Below the pieces are notes generated by a model, which saw only the letters and a list, made by a program, of their open reading frames with translations, was not told the origin of the DNA and ran no database searches. From Lishizhenia tianjinensis (lineage in GTDB: Bacteria > Bacteroidota > Bacteroidia > Flavobacteriales_D > Crocinitomicaceae): a stretch of 39,635 nucleotides of DNA. The stretch covers positions 1-39,635 of the forward strand of contig CAMDLY010000020.1 of NCBI GenBank assembly GCA_945902115.1, read 5' to 3'. The position numbers and the translations under genes are program-made. Position 1 is the stretch's first letter, and each line of letters starts with the position of its first letter. This document shows, piece after piece, positions 31,573-39,293 of the stretch.

Positions 31573-32964
31573 TCAATAGCCTAAAATCTTTAAATAATCT
31601 TCAGCGGTTTGTTCCTCACTGAATAGTTTTGAGAAAATCTTCCCGTTTTCATCTCGATTTATCATGATATGCTTAGGCTCAGGTATTAAGCAGTGTTTTA
31701 AACCACCGAATCCACCAATGGTTTCTTGATATGCTCCCGTATTAAAAAAGCCTATGTATAGTACTTTGGATTTATCGAACTTTGGAAGATAAATGGCGTT
31801 TGAGTGTTGTTCTGAATTGTAGTAATCATCACTGTCGCACGTAAGACCTCCTAGCAAAACCCTTTCGTAGTCATCATCCCAACGGTTAATTGGAAGCATA
31901 ATGAAACGTTGATTTATTGCCCAAGTATCGGGCAGATTTGTCATGAAAGAGGAATCTATCATATTCCATTTCTCTCGGTCATTTTGTTGCTTTTGATGTA
32001 AAATACTAAATATAGCTCCCCCGCTTTCACCAACCGTGAAAGATCCAAATTCCGTAAAAATATGTGGCTCAGGAATATCAGTTTCTGTACACACCCTTTT
32101 CACCTGAGTTAATATCTCTCTTACCATGTAAGCGTAATCGAAGTCAAAAGCCAAGGATTTTTTTATTGGAAAACCACCGCCTATATTTAAGGAATCTAAC
32201 TCAGGACATAACTTTTTTAAATCACTGTATATTCTCAAACACTTGGTTAATTCATTCCAATAATATGCGGTATCGTTAATTCCAGTATTGATAAAAAAAT
32301 GTAACATTTTCACTTTCACTTGCGGGTTGTCTTTCAATACCTGCTTATGAAAAGGCACTATCTCACGGTATCGAATCCCCAGTCGAGATGTATAAAATTC
32401 GAATTTAGGCTCCTCCTCAGAGGCGATGCGAATTCCAATATTTAATTCTTTATCTGTCTTGGCTAGCAAACTATTCAACTCGTCAATATTATCTACAACA
32501 GGTATGACTTTCAAGTTGCCATCCTCAATAAGCCGAACAATTTTATTTAAGTACAACTCAGGTTTATATCCATTACAGATGACATATTTTCCATCCGTTA
32601 ATTTCCCGGAGTTGTATAAGTTATTTACAATATCTATATCAAAGGCTGAAGACGTTTCAATATGAATATCATTTTTTAATACTTCATCTAATACGAAAGA
32701 AAAGTGATTGCTTTTTGTACAATAGGAATAATAATATTTCCCTGAATATCCTAAGTTATTTATGGCCTCTCGAAACCAACTTTTTGCGCGTTGAATATTG
32801 TTAGAAATTTGAGGCAAATAATTGAACTTTAAAGGTGTACCATATTCATCAACTAAACGCATCAGGTCAATTCCATGAAAAAACAACCGATCCTCACGAA
32901 GATTAAATTCGTTTTGAGGGAAATCAAATGTTTGCTCAATTAAGTCAATGTATTTTGTTCTCAT
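31573..32964 (-). CDS. speA: Arginine decarboxylase (fold III, short form)
   Basis: This 463-residue PLP enzyme of the alanine-racemase/fold III group probably makes agmatine for polyamine synthesis. PLP-binding Lys84 sits in YSYCTKSNH. IETSSAFDIDIV, LNIGGGFPIKK (phosphate-binding Gly loop) and TEFGSFTVG follow. The C-terminal domain has GGLTCDSDDYY, with the catalytic Cys and the conserved CDSxD of arginine and ornithine decarboxylases. It is clearly shorter than E. coli SpeA (658), lacking the inserted and C-terminal helical regions. The short form is common in Flavobacteriia, where it is annotated as arginine decarboxylase; ornithine or diaminopimelate-type substrates cannot be excluded. 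No speB is in the window. Confidence 0.75.
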   Translation of the reverse strand: MRTKYIDLIEQTFDFPQNEFNLREDRLFFHGIDLMRLVDEYGTPLKFNYLPQISNNIQRAKSWFREAINNLGYSGKYYYSYCTKSNHFSFVLDEVLKNDIHIETSSAFDIDIVNNLYNSGKLTDGKYVICNGYKPELYLNKIVRLIEDGNLKVIPVVDNIDELNSLLAKTDKELNIGIRIASEEEPKFEFYTSRLGIRYREIVPFHKQVLKDNPQVKVKMLHFFINTGINDTAYYWNELTKCLRIYSDLKKLCPELDSLNIGGGFPIKKSLAFDFDYAYMVREILTQVKRVCTETDIPEPHIFTEFGSFTVGESGGAIFSILHQKQQNDREKWNMIDSSFMTNLPDTWAINQRFIMLPINRWDDDYERVLLGGLTCDSDDYYNSEQHSNAIYLPKFDKSKVLYIGFFNTGAYQETIGGFGGLKHCLIPEPKHIMINRDENGKIFSKLFSEEQTAEDYLKILGY

Positions 32965-32989
32965 CTTATGTTATCGCGTCTTAAATTAT

Positions 32990-33346
32990 TTACTCGTTGT
33001 TAAATTTTTCAATCAAGTTTTGCAGGGGGCGTGCAAGAACACCACCACCTTCCCATAGTACGATGGGTCTTTCAATAAGTTTCGGGAATTTTATCATGTA
33101 ATCCAACAGTTGCTCTTCGCTGCTGTAATTTCCTTTTACCATATCTATATACTCTTTTTCCTTGCTTCTTAAAATATCGCTTGGCAGAAGATTTAGCTTG
33201 TCTAGAATATTTTTCAATTCCAACGTAGACAAGGGTATATTAAGGTAATCACGGATTTCCACAGTCTTCTCACTTTCAGCAAGCCAATTTAATGCACACC
33301 TACTTTTAGTACACTTTGGGTTGTGGTAAATGATGATTTTTTCCAT
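32990..33346 (-). CDS. ArsC/YfgD-type thioredoxin-fold protein (arsenate reductase family)
   Basis: This 118-residue protein belongs to the ArsC/Spx family. YHNPKCTKSR places the nucleophile at Cys12, as in glutaredoxin-dependent arsenate reductases, and FPKLIERPIVLWEGGGVLARP gives the cis-Pro RP motif and surrounding anion-binding residues. Typical arsenate reductases add Arg60, Arg94 and Arg107; Arg93 and Arg103-type residues are seen, so an arsenate or a general disulfide role is possible. There is no arsR or arsenite pump nearby, so housekeeping YfgD-like use is just as likely. A -7 element is 7 nt upstream of the ATG. It is close to speA (25 bp), so the pair may share a transcript. Confidence 0.82.
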   Translation of the reverse strand: MEKIIIYHNPKCTKSRCALNWLAESEKTVEIRDYLNIPLSTLELKNILDKLNLLPSDILRSKEKEYIDMVKGNYSSEEQLLDYMIKFPKLIERPIVLWEGGGVLARPLQNLIEKFNNE

Positions 33347-33353
33347 GGAAATG

Positions 33354-33361
33354 CAAAAATA
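33354..33361 (-). promoter_or_regulatory. -7 element TATTTTTG for the arsC-like gene
   Basis: A TAnnTTTG match on the minus strand, 7 nt before the ATG at 33346, giving a very short leader. Confidence 0.5.
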
Positions 33362-33437
33362 GTGAATCCTCAGTAAGGATGTTAAAAACTTGACTCAATT
33401 AGAGTAATTTTTACGGATACACAGCTAAATCAATTTG

Positions 33438-33445
33438 TATTTTTG
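33438..33445 (+). promoter_or_regulatory. -7 element TATTTTTG for the helicase gene
   Basis: A TAnnTTTG match 14 nt before the ATG at 33460. With the oppositely oriented element at 33354-33361 it forms a compact divergent promoter region. Confidence 0.5.
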
Positions 33446-33459
33446 AAATATTAAGAGAA

Positions 33460-35736
33460 ATGGGGTATTTAGACGAATTAAACGATAGTCAACGGGTTGC
33501 GGTAGAGAATATTTACGGACCAACGATGGTCATAGCAGGAGCGGGTTCTGGCAAGACGAGGGTGTTGACGTACCGCATTGCTTTTATGATAGAGCAAAAT
33601 GTCGATCCATTCAATATCCTTGCGCTTACGTTTACCAATAAAGCGGCGAGGGAAATGACGGAAAGAATAAGCACCATTGTTGGGGGTACGGAGGCGAAGA
33701 ACATTTCTATGGGTACTTTCCACTCCGTTTTTTCTAAAATTTTGCGCTTCAATGCTGATAGAATAGGATTCCCGAACAATTTCACTATCTACGATACGCA
33801 AGATTCTAAAAGCCTTATCAAAGATATCATAAAAGAATTCAACTTAGACGATAAGACCTATAAACCGTCTAATGTATTTGGAAGAATTAGTGCCGCAAAA
33901 AATAACTTGATCTCCCCAGAGGCATACCTGCAAAATGAAGAAATTCAACTGGAAGACAAGCAATCTCGGAGACCAGAAATTGCCAGGATTTATACCGCGT
34001 ATGCCAATAGATGTCAGCGCTCCGGAGCAATGGATTTCGATGATCTTTTGTATTTCACCAACGTGTTACTTAGAGATTTCCCAGAGGTATTGCATTACTA
34101 CCAGCAAAAATTTAAATACATTCTGGTGGATGAGTATCAAGATACCAATTACGCGCAGTACCTCATCGTAAAAAAACTCGCGGCTGCGTATGAAAATATA
34201 TGTGTAGTTGGAGATGACGCGCAAAGTATTTATTCATTTCGAGGGGCGAATATTCAAAACATTTTGAATTTTAGGCAAGATTATGCTGACTTTAAACTAT
34301 TCAAACTAGAACAAAACTACCGCAGTACAAAAACTATAGTCGAGGCAGCTAATAGCATTATCAAACGCAACAAGGATCAAATTTATAAACATGTTTGGAC
34401 TGACAATTTTGACGGTGCAAAGATAAAAGTGATACGTACCCTTACCGATAATGAAGAAGGACGCACCGTGGCTTCTCGCGTTTTTGATATCAAGCAATCT
34501 CAGGCTAAAAGCTATAACGAATTCGCCTTACTCTATAGAACCAACAGGCAATCACGTTCCTTTGAAGAAGCCTTTAGGAAGTTAAATATTCCCTACAGAA
34601 TATATGGGGGGCTTTCTTTTTATCAACGAAAAGAAATAAAAGACCTCCTCGCCTATTTCCGTCTATCTGCCAATCCTCGCGATGAAGAAGCTCTAAAAAG
34701 AGTAATCAACTATCCGAAGCGCGCCATTGGAAAAACAAGTATCGAACACATAATTATCGCCGCGAACCAATACGGGGTGAGTATGTGGGATGTGATGAGT
34801 GATTTCGACGCCTACCCCGCAGAGGTAAATGGAGGAACGAAATCAAAAATTAATGATTTTGTCACCATGATTATGAGTTTCAATGCGCAATTAAATAAAT
34901 TGAATGCATACGAACTCGCGGATACAATAGCTAAGTCCTCCGGCATCATGCGTGAAATGCTGTCTGAAAAAGAAAAGGGACCTGAGGAAGTTGAACGCTT
35001 ACAAAACGTGGAAGAACTTTTAGCAGGTATTCAAGAATTTAGTAAGAATGATGCTAACGATGAATTTAGAAGTCTTTCGGACTTTATGATAGAAGTTGCG
35101 CTACTCACCGATGCCGATGAAGATAAAGGGGAAGAGCGAAACCACGTTTCCTTGATGACCATCCATGCGAGTAAAGGATTGGAATTCCCACATGTATTTA
35201 TTGTAGGATTAGAGGAAAATTTATTCCCATCACAAATGGCCTTAAATTCAAGGACCGAGTTAGAGGAAGAGCGTCGCTTATTTTATGTTGCGATCACTCG
35301 AGCCATGCAAACTGCTACCCTTACCTATGCAAGCTCTAGATTTACATGGGGGCAATCTATAAGCTGTGAACAAAGCAGATTTATAGACGAAATCGAGAAA
35401 CAGTATTTAGAATTTGAAGGCGTTACGAGACCGGGAGGGCGATCCCTTATGGGCGGAGGTTTTGAGCGTTCATTCTCAGGAGGCCTTAATAAAACACTAG
35501 GAACTAATAATCCAGCATTGAAATCCTTAAAGGACGTAACCGGAAGTCCCAATGTGCAAAATAACAATGCCGCAGATGTTATTGTTGGAGATAATGTCGA
35601 ACACGATAGATTTGGAAAAGGTAAGGTGACTAAAGTTGAAGGTATTGGTCCGGATAAAAAAGCAACAATTTTTTTTCCACATCATGGTACCAAAACAGTT
35701 TTATTGCGTTTTGCTAACTTGAAGATAATCGAATAA
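33460..35736 (+). CDS. UvrD/PcrA-type 3'-5' DNA helicase
   Basis: This 758-residue superfamily 1A helicase acts in DNA repair, and in clearing proteins or RNA polymerase from DNA. The motifs are complete: Q motif LNDSQRVAV (7-15), Walker A AGAGSGKT (26-33), Ia TFTNKAAREM, motif II VDEYQDTN (about 222-229), III GDDAQSIYSFRGA, IV LEQNYRST, V MTIHASKGLEFPHVF and VI EEERRLFYVAITRA. The C-terminal part (about 705-758, VGDNVEHDRFGKGKVTKVEG) is the Tudor-like domain that binds RNA polymerase in PcrA. The length fits PcrA/UvrD (about 720-780). It begins 14 nt after a -7 element and heads a + strand run with the CAP-domain and phosphodiesterase genes (2-nt and 0-nt gaps). Confidence 0.94.
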   Translation: MGYLDELNDSQRVAVENIYGPTMVIAGAGSGKTRVLTYRIAFMIEQNVDPFNILALTFTNKAAREMTERISTIVGGTEAKNISMGTFHSVFSKILRFNADRIGFPNNFTIYDTQDSKSLIKDIIKEFNLDDKTYKPSNVFGRISAAKNNLISPEAYLQNEEIQLEDKQSRRPEIARIYTAYANRCQRSGAMDFDDLLYFTNVLLRDFPEVLHYYQQKFKYILVDEYQDTNYAQYLIVKKLAAAYENICVVGDDAQSIYSFRGANIQNILNFRQDYADFKLFKLEQNYRSTKTIVEAANSIIKRNKDQIYKHVWTDNFDGAKIKVIRTLTDNEEGRTVASRVFDIKQSQAKSYNEFALLYRTNRQSRSFEEAFRKLNIPYRIYGGLSFYQRKEIKDLLAYFRLSANPRDEEALKRVINYPKRAIGKTSIEHIIIAANQYGVSMWDVMSDFDAYPAEVNGGTKSKINDFVTMIMSFNAQLNKLNAYELADTIAKSSGIMREMLSEKEKGPEEVERLQNVEELLAGIQEFSKNDANDEFRSLSDFMIEVALLTDADEDKGEERNHVSLMTIHASKGLEFPHVFIVGLEENLFPSQMALNSRTELEEERRLFYVAITRAMQTATLTYASSRFTWGQSISCEQSRFIDEIEKQYLEFEGVTRPGGRSLMGGGFERSFSGGLNKTLGTNNPALKSLKDVTGSPNVQNNNAADVIVGDNVEHDRFGKGKVTKVEGIGPDKKATIFFPHHGTKTVLLRFANLKIIE

Positions 35737-35738
35737 CT

Positions 35739-36329
35739 ATGAAACGTATTGGTATTTTATTGGCAACAGTGTATTTCTCTTTTTCTCTTACGGCACAATC
35801 ATGGACTGAGGAAGAGCTTAATAAGGCTAACACATGCAAAGGAATCACGGAACTAGAGGACAATGAGAAAGAAGCGATACTCTATATCAATCTTGCTAGA
35901 TTGTACCCTAAGAAATTTGCTAAAGTTCAATTGGCTGATTATTGGGGTCCAGAAAAATATAACCGCTACTTAGACGGTTCTGAATACAAAGAATCCCTCA
36001 TGGATCAGCTGATTTCCGAGCAGGAACCTATGACTCCCCTGTTGTGGGACGAAGAATTACAGGAATTCGCTACATGCTTTGCCGAGGAACAAGGAGCAAG
36101 TGGTCTCATGGGGCACCAACGAAAAAGATGCGCTAAAGGTAATTTTGCGGAATGCTGCGCTTATGACATGGAAACAGGATTGGATATTGCCATGCAATTG
36201 CTTATCGATCATGAAGTACAAAGCCTCGGGCATAGGGAAAATTGTTTAAACCCTGAGCTTACAAAAGTGGGTATAAAATTCGCGGTACATAAGAAAGCAA
36301 ATTTCTGCGCTGTTCTAGATTTATATTAA
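35739..36329 (+). CDS. CAP (SCP/PR1/Ves) domain-containing secreted protein
   Basis: A 196-residue secreted protein: signal peptide (1-19, ending TAQ), then a CAP/YkwD-like domain. Matching elements are AILYINLARLYPKKFAKVQL (the NxxR-like helix), PLLWDEELQEFATCFAEEQ (A..A..A helix), GLMGHQRK (conserved His), and a C-terminal region with GHRENCLNPELTKVGIKFA, the typical HR..LL.P....VGVG strand, containing the second His. Cys residues at about 33, 112, 131, 138, 139, 164 and 188 could form disulfides. Bacterial CAP proteins have unclear roles in sporulation or cell-envelope biology. It starts 2 nt after the helicase stop. Confidence 0.8.
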   Translation: MKRIGILLATVYFSFSLTAQSWTEEELNKANTCKGITELEDNEKEAILYINLARLYPKKFAKVQLADYWGPEKYNRYLDGSEYKESLMDQLISEQEPMTPLLWDEELQEFATCFAEEQGASGLMGHQRKRCAKGNFAECCAYDMETGLDIAMQLLIDHEVQSLGHRENCLNPELTKVGIKFAVHKKANFCAVLDLY

Positions 36330-36830
36330 ATGAAACGTATTGGTTTACTGTCAGATACACATGGTTACTTAGATGAAAAGATAAAACACTATTTTTCTGA
36401 AGTTGATGAAATATGGCACGCCGGGGATATCGGTTCCTTAGAAGTGTTGGACGAATTGAAAGCTTTTAAAACAACCAGGGCAGTTTGGGGAAATATTGAC
36501 GATCATCAAATCCGCATGGAAACGAAAGAAATTGAGAGGTTTCAGATTGAACAGGTGAGCGTGCTAATGATGCATATCGGTGGAAGCCCCGAGAAATACG
36601 CTAAACCCGCGTTTGAAGAATTAAGTGCTAAGGCTCTCCCTAAACTATTTATCTGCGGTCATTCTCATATTGCCCTAATCAAAATGGATAAACGATTCAA
36701 TATGCTGTGGATGAATCCCGGAGCCTGCGGTTACAAGGGTTTTCATGCGGTTAAAACAATTGTGCGGTTTTGTATCACAGACGATAGAATACACAATCTT
36801 GAATTAATAGAACTTGGAAAAAGAGTTTGA
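36330..36830 (+). CDS. YfcE/MJ0936-type metallophosphoesterase
   Basis: This 166-residue cytoplasmic calcineurin-like phosphodiesterase has an intact set of metal ligands: DTH (Asp9, His11), GDIG (Asp33), GNID (Asn55), MHIGG (His about 80) and GHSH (about 110-113). This spacing fits the YfcE/MJ0936 family, small Mn2+- or Ni2+-dependent phosphodiesterases of unknown physiological substrate. It follows the CAP gene with no spacer and shares its opening 15 bases, ATGAAACGTATTGGT. Its stop codon meets the stop of the convergent LolA-like gene directly. Confidence 0.88.
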   Translation: MKRIGLLSDTHGYLDEKIKHYFSEVDEIWHAGDIGSLEVLDELKAFKTTRAVWGNIDDHQIRMETKEIERFQIEQVSVLMMHIGGSPEKYAKPAFEELSAKALPKLFICGHSHIALIKMDKRFNMLWMNPGACGYKGFHAVKTIVRFCITDDRIHNLELIELGKRV

Positions 36831-37508
36831 CTACTTAAAAATGTTATCGCTAATCCCTTTATTGACCTTATAGCCTGTTAGATAAACTGTAATCTTACCT
36901 TGCTTATCTTTTTTACTGTCGTCTTGTTTATCGGTTTGATGGATATTCGCAGCAACACTTTTTGGCATTTTAAATCTCTTCACGTCTATTTCAAAAACTA
37001 TGGTACTTGGCAGGCCAAATTGCGCTTGGTCGGTGTAGGTATAATTAGTAGTCATGACACCACTCGATTTGGTAGTCAATTGAGAGGCTAGGATCAAACT
37101 CTTCTTAGAATCTATCCATAGTTTTGCTAAAATTATGTCCGTAGATTCATCTGTAGGAATTACTGTTACCATGAGCGTAGAAACACCGCCAATAACTTTA
37201 CCCGTTGACTCTATGGCCATGTACTTACTCGTATTAGTGAGAAATTTATTGAGCTCTATAAATCCTTGCTTTGGCAATACTGCAATGCCTTTGGCATCGA
37301 TTTTAAACTTATCTTTTTGCTTAAAATACAAAACTGCATTTACCTCTTTTATTTTTATCATCGGTACCGCTGCTACCACACGAGCATTTACGGTGTAATC
37401 CTTCACAGAATTAAGCTTTACTACAACAGCATTTAGGGTTTTACTTTGTTGAGCTAAAGAAATGCTTGATACGAATACAAGGCTTAGTATAAGAAATAAC
37501 TGTCTCAT
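36831..37508 (-). CDS. Secreted LolA-like protein
   Basis: This 225-residue exported protein has a signal peptide (1-19, ending SLAQ). The mature part has alternating beta strands such as VNAVLYFKQKDKFKIDAKGIAVLP, GVSTLMVTVIP and AKLWIDSKKSLILASQLTT, the pattern of the LolA/LolB-like half-barrel fold. A Lys/Asp-rich loop (QTDKQDDSKKDKQG, about 193-206) precedes the last strands. Its role could be lipoprotein or hydrophobic-ligand handling; this is fold-based inference. I choose ATG 37506-37508, which overlaps the stop of the ABC permease (ATGA), although the frame is open to 37637. It is the third gene of an ABC operon. Confidence 0.62.
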   Translation of the reverse strand: MRQLFLILSLVFVSSISLAQQSKTLNAVVVKLNSVKDYTVNARVVAAVPMIKIKEVNAVLYFKQKDKFKIDAKGIAVLPKQGFIELNKFLTNTSKYMAIESTGKVIGGVSTLMVTVIPTDESTDIILAKLWIDSKKSLILASQLTTKSSGVMTTNYTYTDQAQFGLPSTIVFEIDVKRFKMPKSVAANIHQTDKQDDSKKDKQGKITVYLTGYKVNKGISDNIFK

Positions 37509-38350
37509 GAGGTGATGTCTTTTCGGTTGAATTGGTACAAGGCAATACCAATGAGGATAACGTTGTGATATATCAGAATACGGATGGATTCGTTGATAGC
37601 ATCCCAAGGCACAGGATCCTCGAAATAACTTCTCCACGCAGCCATGTGGGTAGTAAATAAGTATGGCTTGATTGCATCAAAAACGGTCACATCCATAGTG
37701 CCAATTATGGTGAAGAAAATAATAATTGCCATCGTGGAAACAATAGGTCCGATGCTGTTTTCGGCAAAAGCAGACAAACAAATTGACAATGTCGATACGG
37801 TAAGTAACGAAAGATATGCCGTTAGGAACCCGTACAAATACCTCCACTCCACGTCAGATTCTGGATGAATAATAAGACCATCAGAAGTCAAGACCATTAG
37901 GTCCCCTGTGCCAAAAATCCAACGTGCAACATAAAGTGATAGAAAACCTAGCCAAACCGTAAGAAGTAAAGTATATAAGGCCCCTGCTAAAAATTTAGAT
38001 AACACAATTTGAGTTCTTGAAATGGGCTTTGAAGCTAACATACGGATGGTTCCCATATTGGCTTCACCTGAGATTAAATCCCCTGTAACCAACGCTACAA
38101 GAAGAGGAATGTGTACGATAAGCATCTGAAGGATAATAAAGGCTATCAAGTTACCATTCATGATATCACCAGAAAACGATAAGGTTTGCTCGAATGATGC
38201 CGTGACGAACGAAATGTAGGTAGATCCATCCGCTTTCATGGCAAGAATAATAACCGAGATCAACACGGTCAGAGCTATTAATCCAATGTAGCTTCTTGGC
38301 TTAGCAGCTATCTTGATGAATTCGTTGTAAGTATTGTTTAAAAACATCAT
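37505..38350 (-). CDS. ABC-2 type transporter permease
   Basis: This 281-residue inner membrane permease has six predicted helices (about 19-37, 55-88, 101-130, 176-193, 201-222 and 255-272). VTGDLISGEANMGTIRMLASKPISRTQIVLSKFLAG, the conserved coupling-region segment of ABC-2/BcrB-like permeases, follows TM2. The ATG overlaps the end of the ATPase gene by 4 nt and its end overlaps the LolA-like gene by 4 nt, so all three are translationally coupled. The substrate is unknown; relatives export peptides, Na+ or lipids. Confidence 0.82.
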   Translation of the reverse strand: MMFLNNTYNEFIKIAAKPRSYIGLIALTVLISVIILAMKADGSTYISFVTASFEQTLSFSGDIMNGNLIAFIILQMLIVHIPLLVALVTGDLISGEANMGTIRMLASKPISRTQIVLSKFLAGALYTLLLTVWLGFLSLYVARWIFGTGDLMVLTSDGLIIHPESDVEWRYLYGFLTAYLSLLTVSTLSICLSAFAENSIGPIVSTMAIIIFFTIIGTMDVTVFDAIKPYLFTTHMAAWRSYFEDPVPWDAINESIRILIYHNVILIGIALYQFNRKDITS

Positions 38351-39261
38351 GAGCCAATAATTTTAATGAAAAAGTCTTCTAGTTTCCTTTTCGGTTCCAG
38401 GGCACTTACCGCAATATCCGCATTGTTTAACTCTCTGTTTAATTCGGAAGTTTGATTTTTTTGCAAAGTAAGTTCTATCTGATCTTGAGTTATTATAGTT
38501 GCCGAAGCGTTTGGAAACTTATCTTGTATAATGGAAAGTGTTTTTTCTACTTGGTCAACTTGCAAAACAATAATCACCTCCTGTTGATTCAACAATTCAC
38601 TGACATCTCCCTCTATTAAAGTTTTGCCTTTGTTGATGATTACCATTCTGTTGGCTATTAATTCAATCTCCGACAATTGATGTGAGGACAAGAGAATTGT
38701 TTTATTTTGTTCCGTTTTTAGGCGCAATATTAAATTTCTAATTTCAATGATCCCCTGTGGGTCTAGTCCTGTCGTAGGTTCATCAAGAATTATCACATCA
38801 GGCTGGTGCAGCAGTGTTTGTGCAATACCAAGTCGTTGCTTCATTCCATGGGAAAAGCCTTTCACACGATGTTTCTCTCTACCATTTAAGCCTACGAAGT
38901 CTAACATTTCGTGAATTTGCTTTTTACTTACGCGCGCACCAGAAATTCTTGCGAAAATCTCTAAATTCCTCTCTGCCGAAAGATATTTGTAGAAATCTGG
39001 TTTCTCAATGATGCTTCCTATTTTCGATAAAATCATCGATCGGTTTGAAGCAAATGTCTCACCGAACAATTTAATTTCCCCAGTATTTGGTTTGATCAAC
39101 GAGAGCAAGCAACGTATTGTGGTGCTTTTTCCGGCTCCGTTGGGACCTAGAAAGCCAAATACATCCCCTGTATTCACATGAAAAGAAACATCTTTTACCG
39201 CCTGAAAACTACCGAAAGATTTAGAAATTGAATTTACTTGAATAATAGGTCCTGGTTCCAT
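38347..39261 (-). CDS. ABC transporter ATP-binding protein
   Basis: This 304-residue nucleotide-binding subunit pairs with the overlapping permease. Walker A GPNGAGKST (39-47), the Q-loop region (IGSIIEKPDFYKYLSAERN), signature FSHGMKQRL, Walker B VIILDEPTTGLDP and the switch LLSSHQLSEIE are all intact. The C-terminal 80 residues form the accessory domain seen in BcrA/CcmA-like drug or Na+ exporters. It is about 300 residues, typical of this subgroup. Start ATG 39259-39261 begins the operon with permease and LolA-like genes downstream. No sequence feature identifies the cargo. Confidence 0.92.
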   Translation of the reverse strand: MEPGPIIQVNSISKSFGSFQAVKDVSFHVNTGDVFGFLGPNGAGKSTTIRCLLSLIKPNTGEIKLFGETFASNRSMILSKIGSIIEKPDFYKYLSAERNLEIFARISGARVSKKQIHEMLDFVGLNGREKHRVKGFSHGMKQRLGIAQTLLHQPDVIILDEPTTGLDPQGIIEIRNLILRLKTEQNKTILLSSHQLSEIELIANRMVIINKGKTLIEGDVSELLNQQEVIIVLQVDQVEKTLSIIQDKFPNASATIITQDQIELTLQKNQTSELNRELNNADIAVSALEPKRKLEDFFIKIIGS

Positions 39262-39293
39262 GCTTTAAAATTAATGCAAAATTTAGCACAAGG

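Noticed and set aside
32990..33346. An arsenic resistance island
   Set aside because: Only one ArsC-like protein is present, with no arsR, arsB or acr3 neighbour; the surroundings are housekeeping genes.
38347..39261. Gliding motility GldA/GldF for the ABC genes
   Set aside because: The ATPase N-terminus and the neighbouring LolA-like gene do not match the gldA or gldFG arrangement I know.
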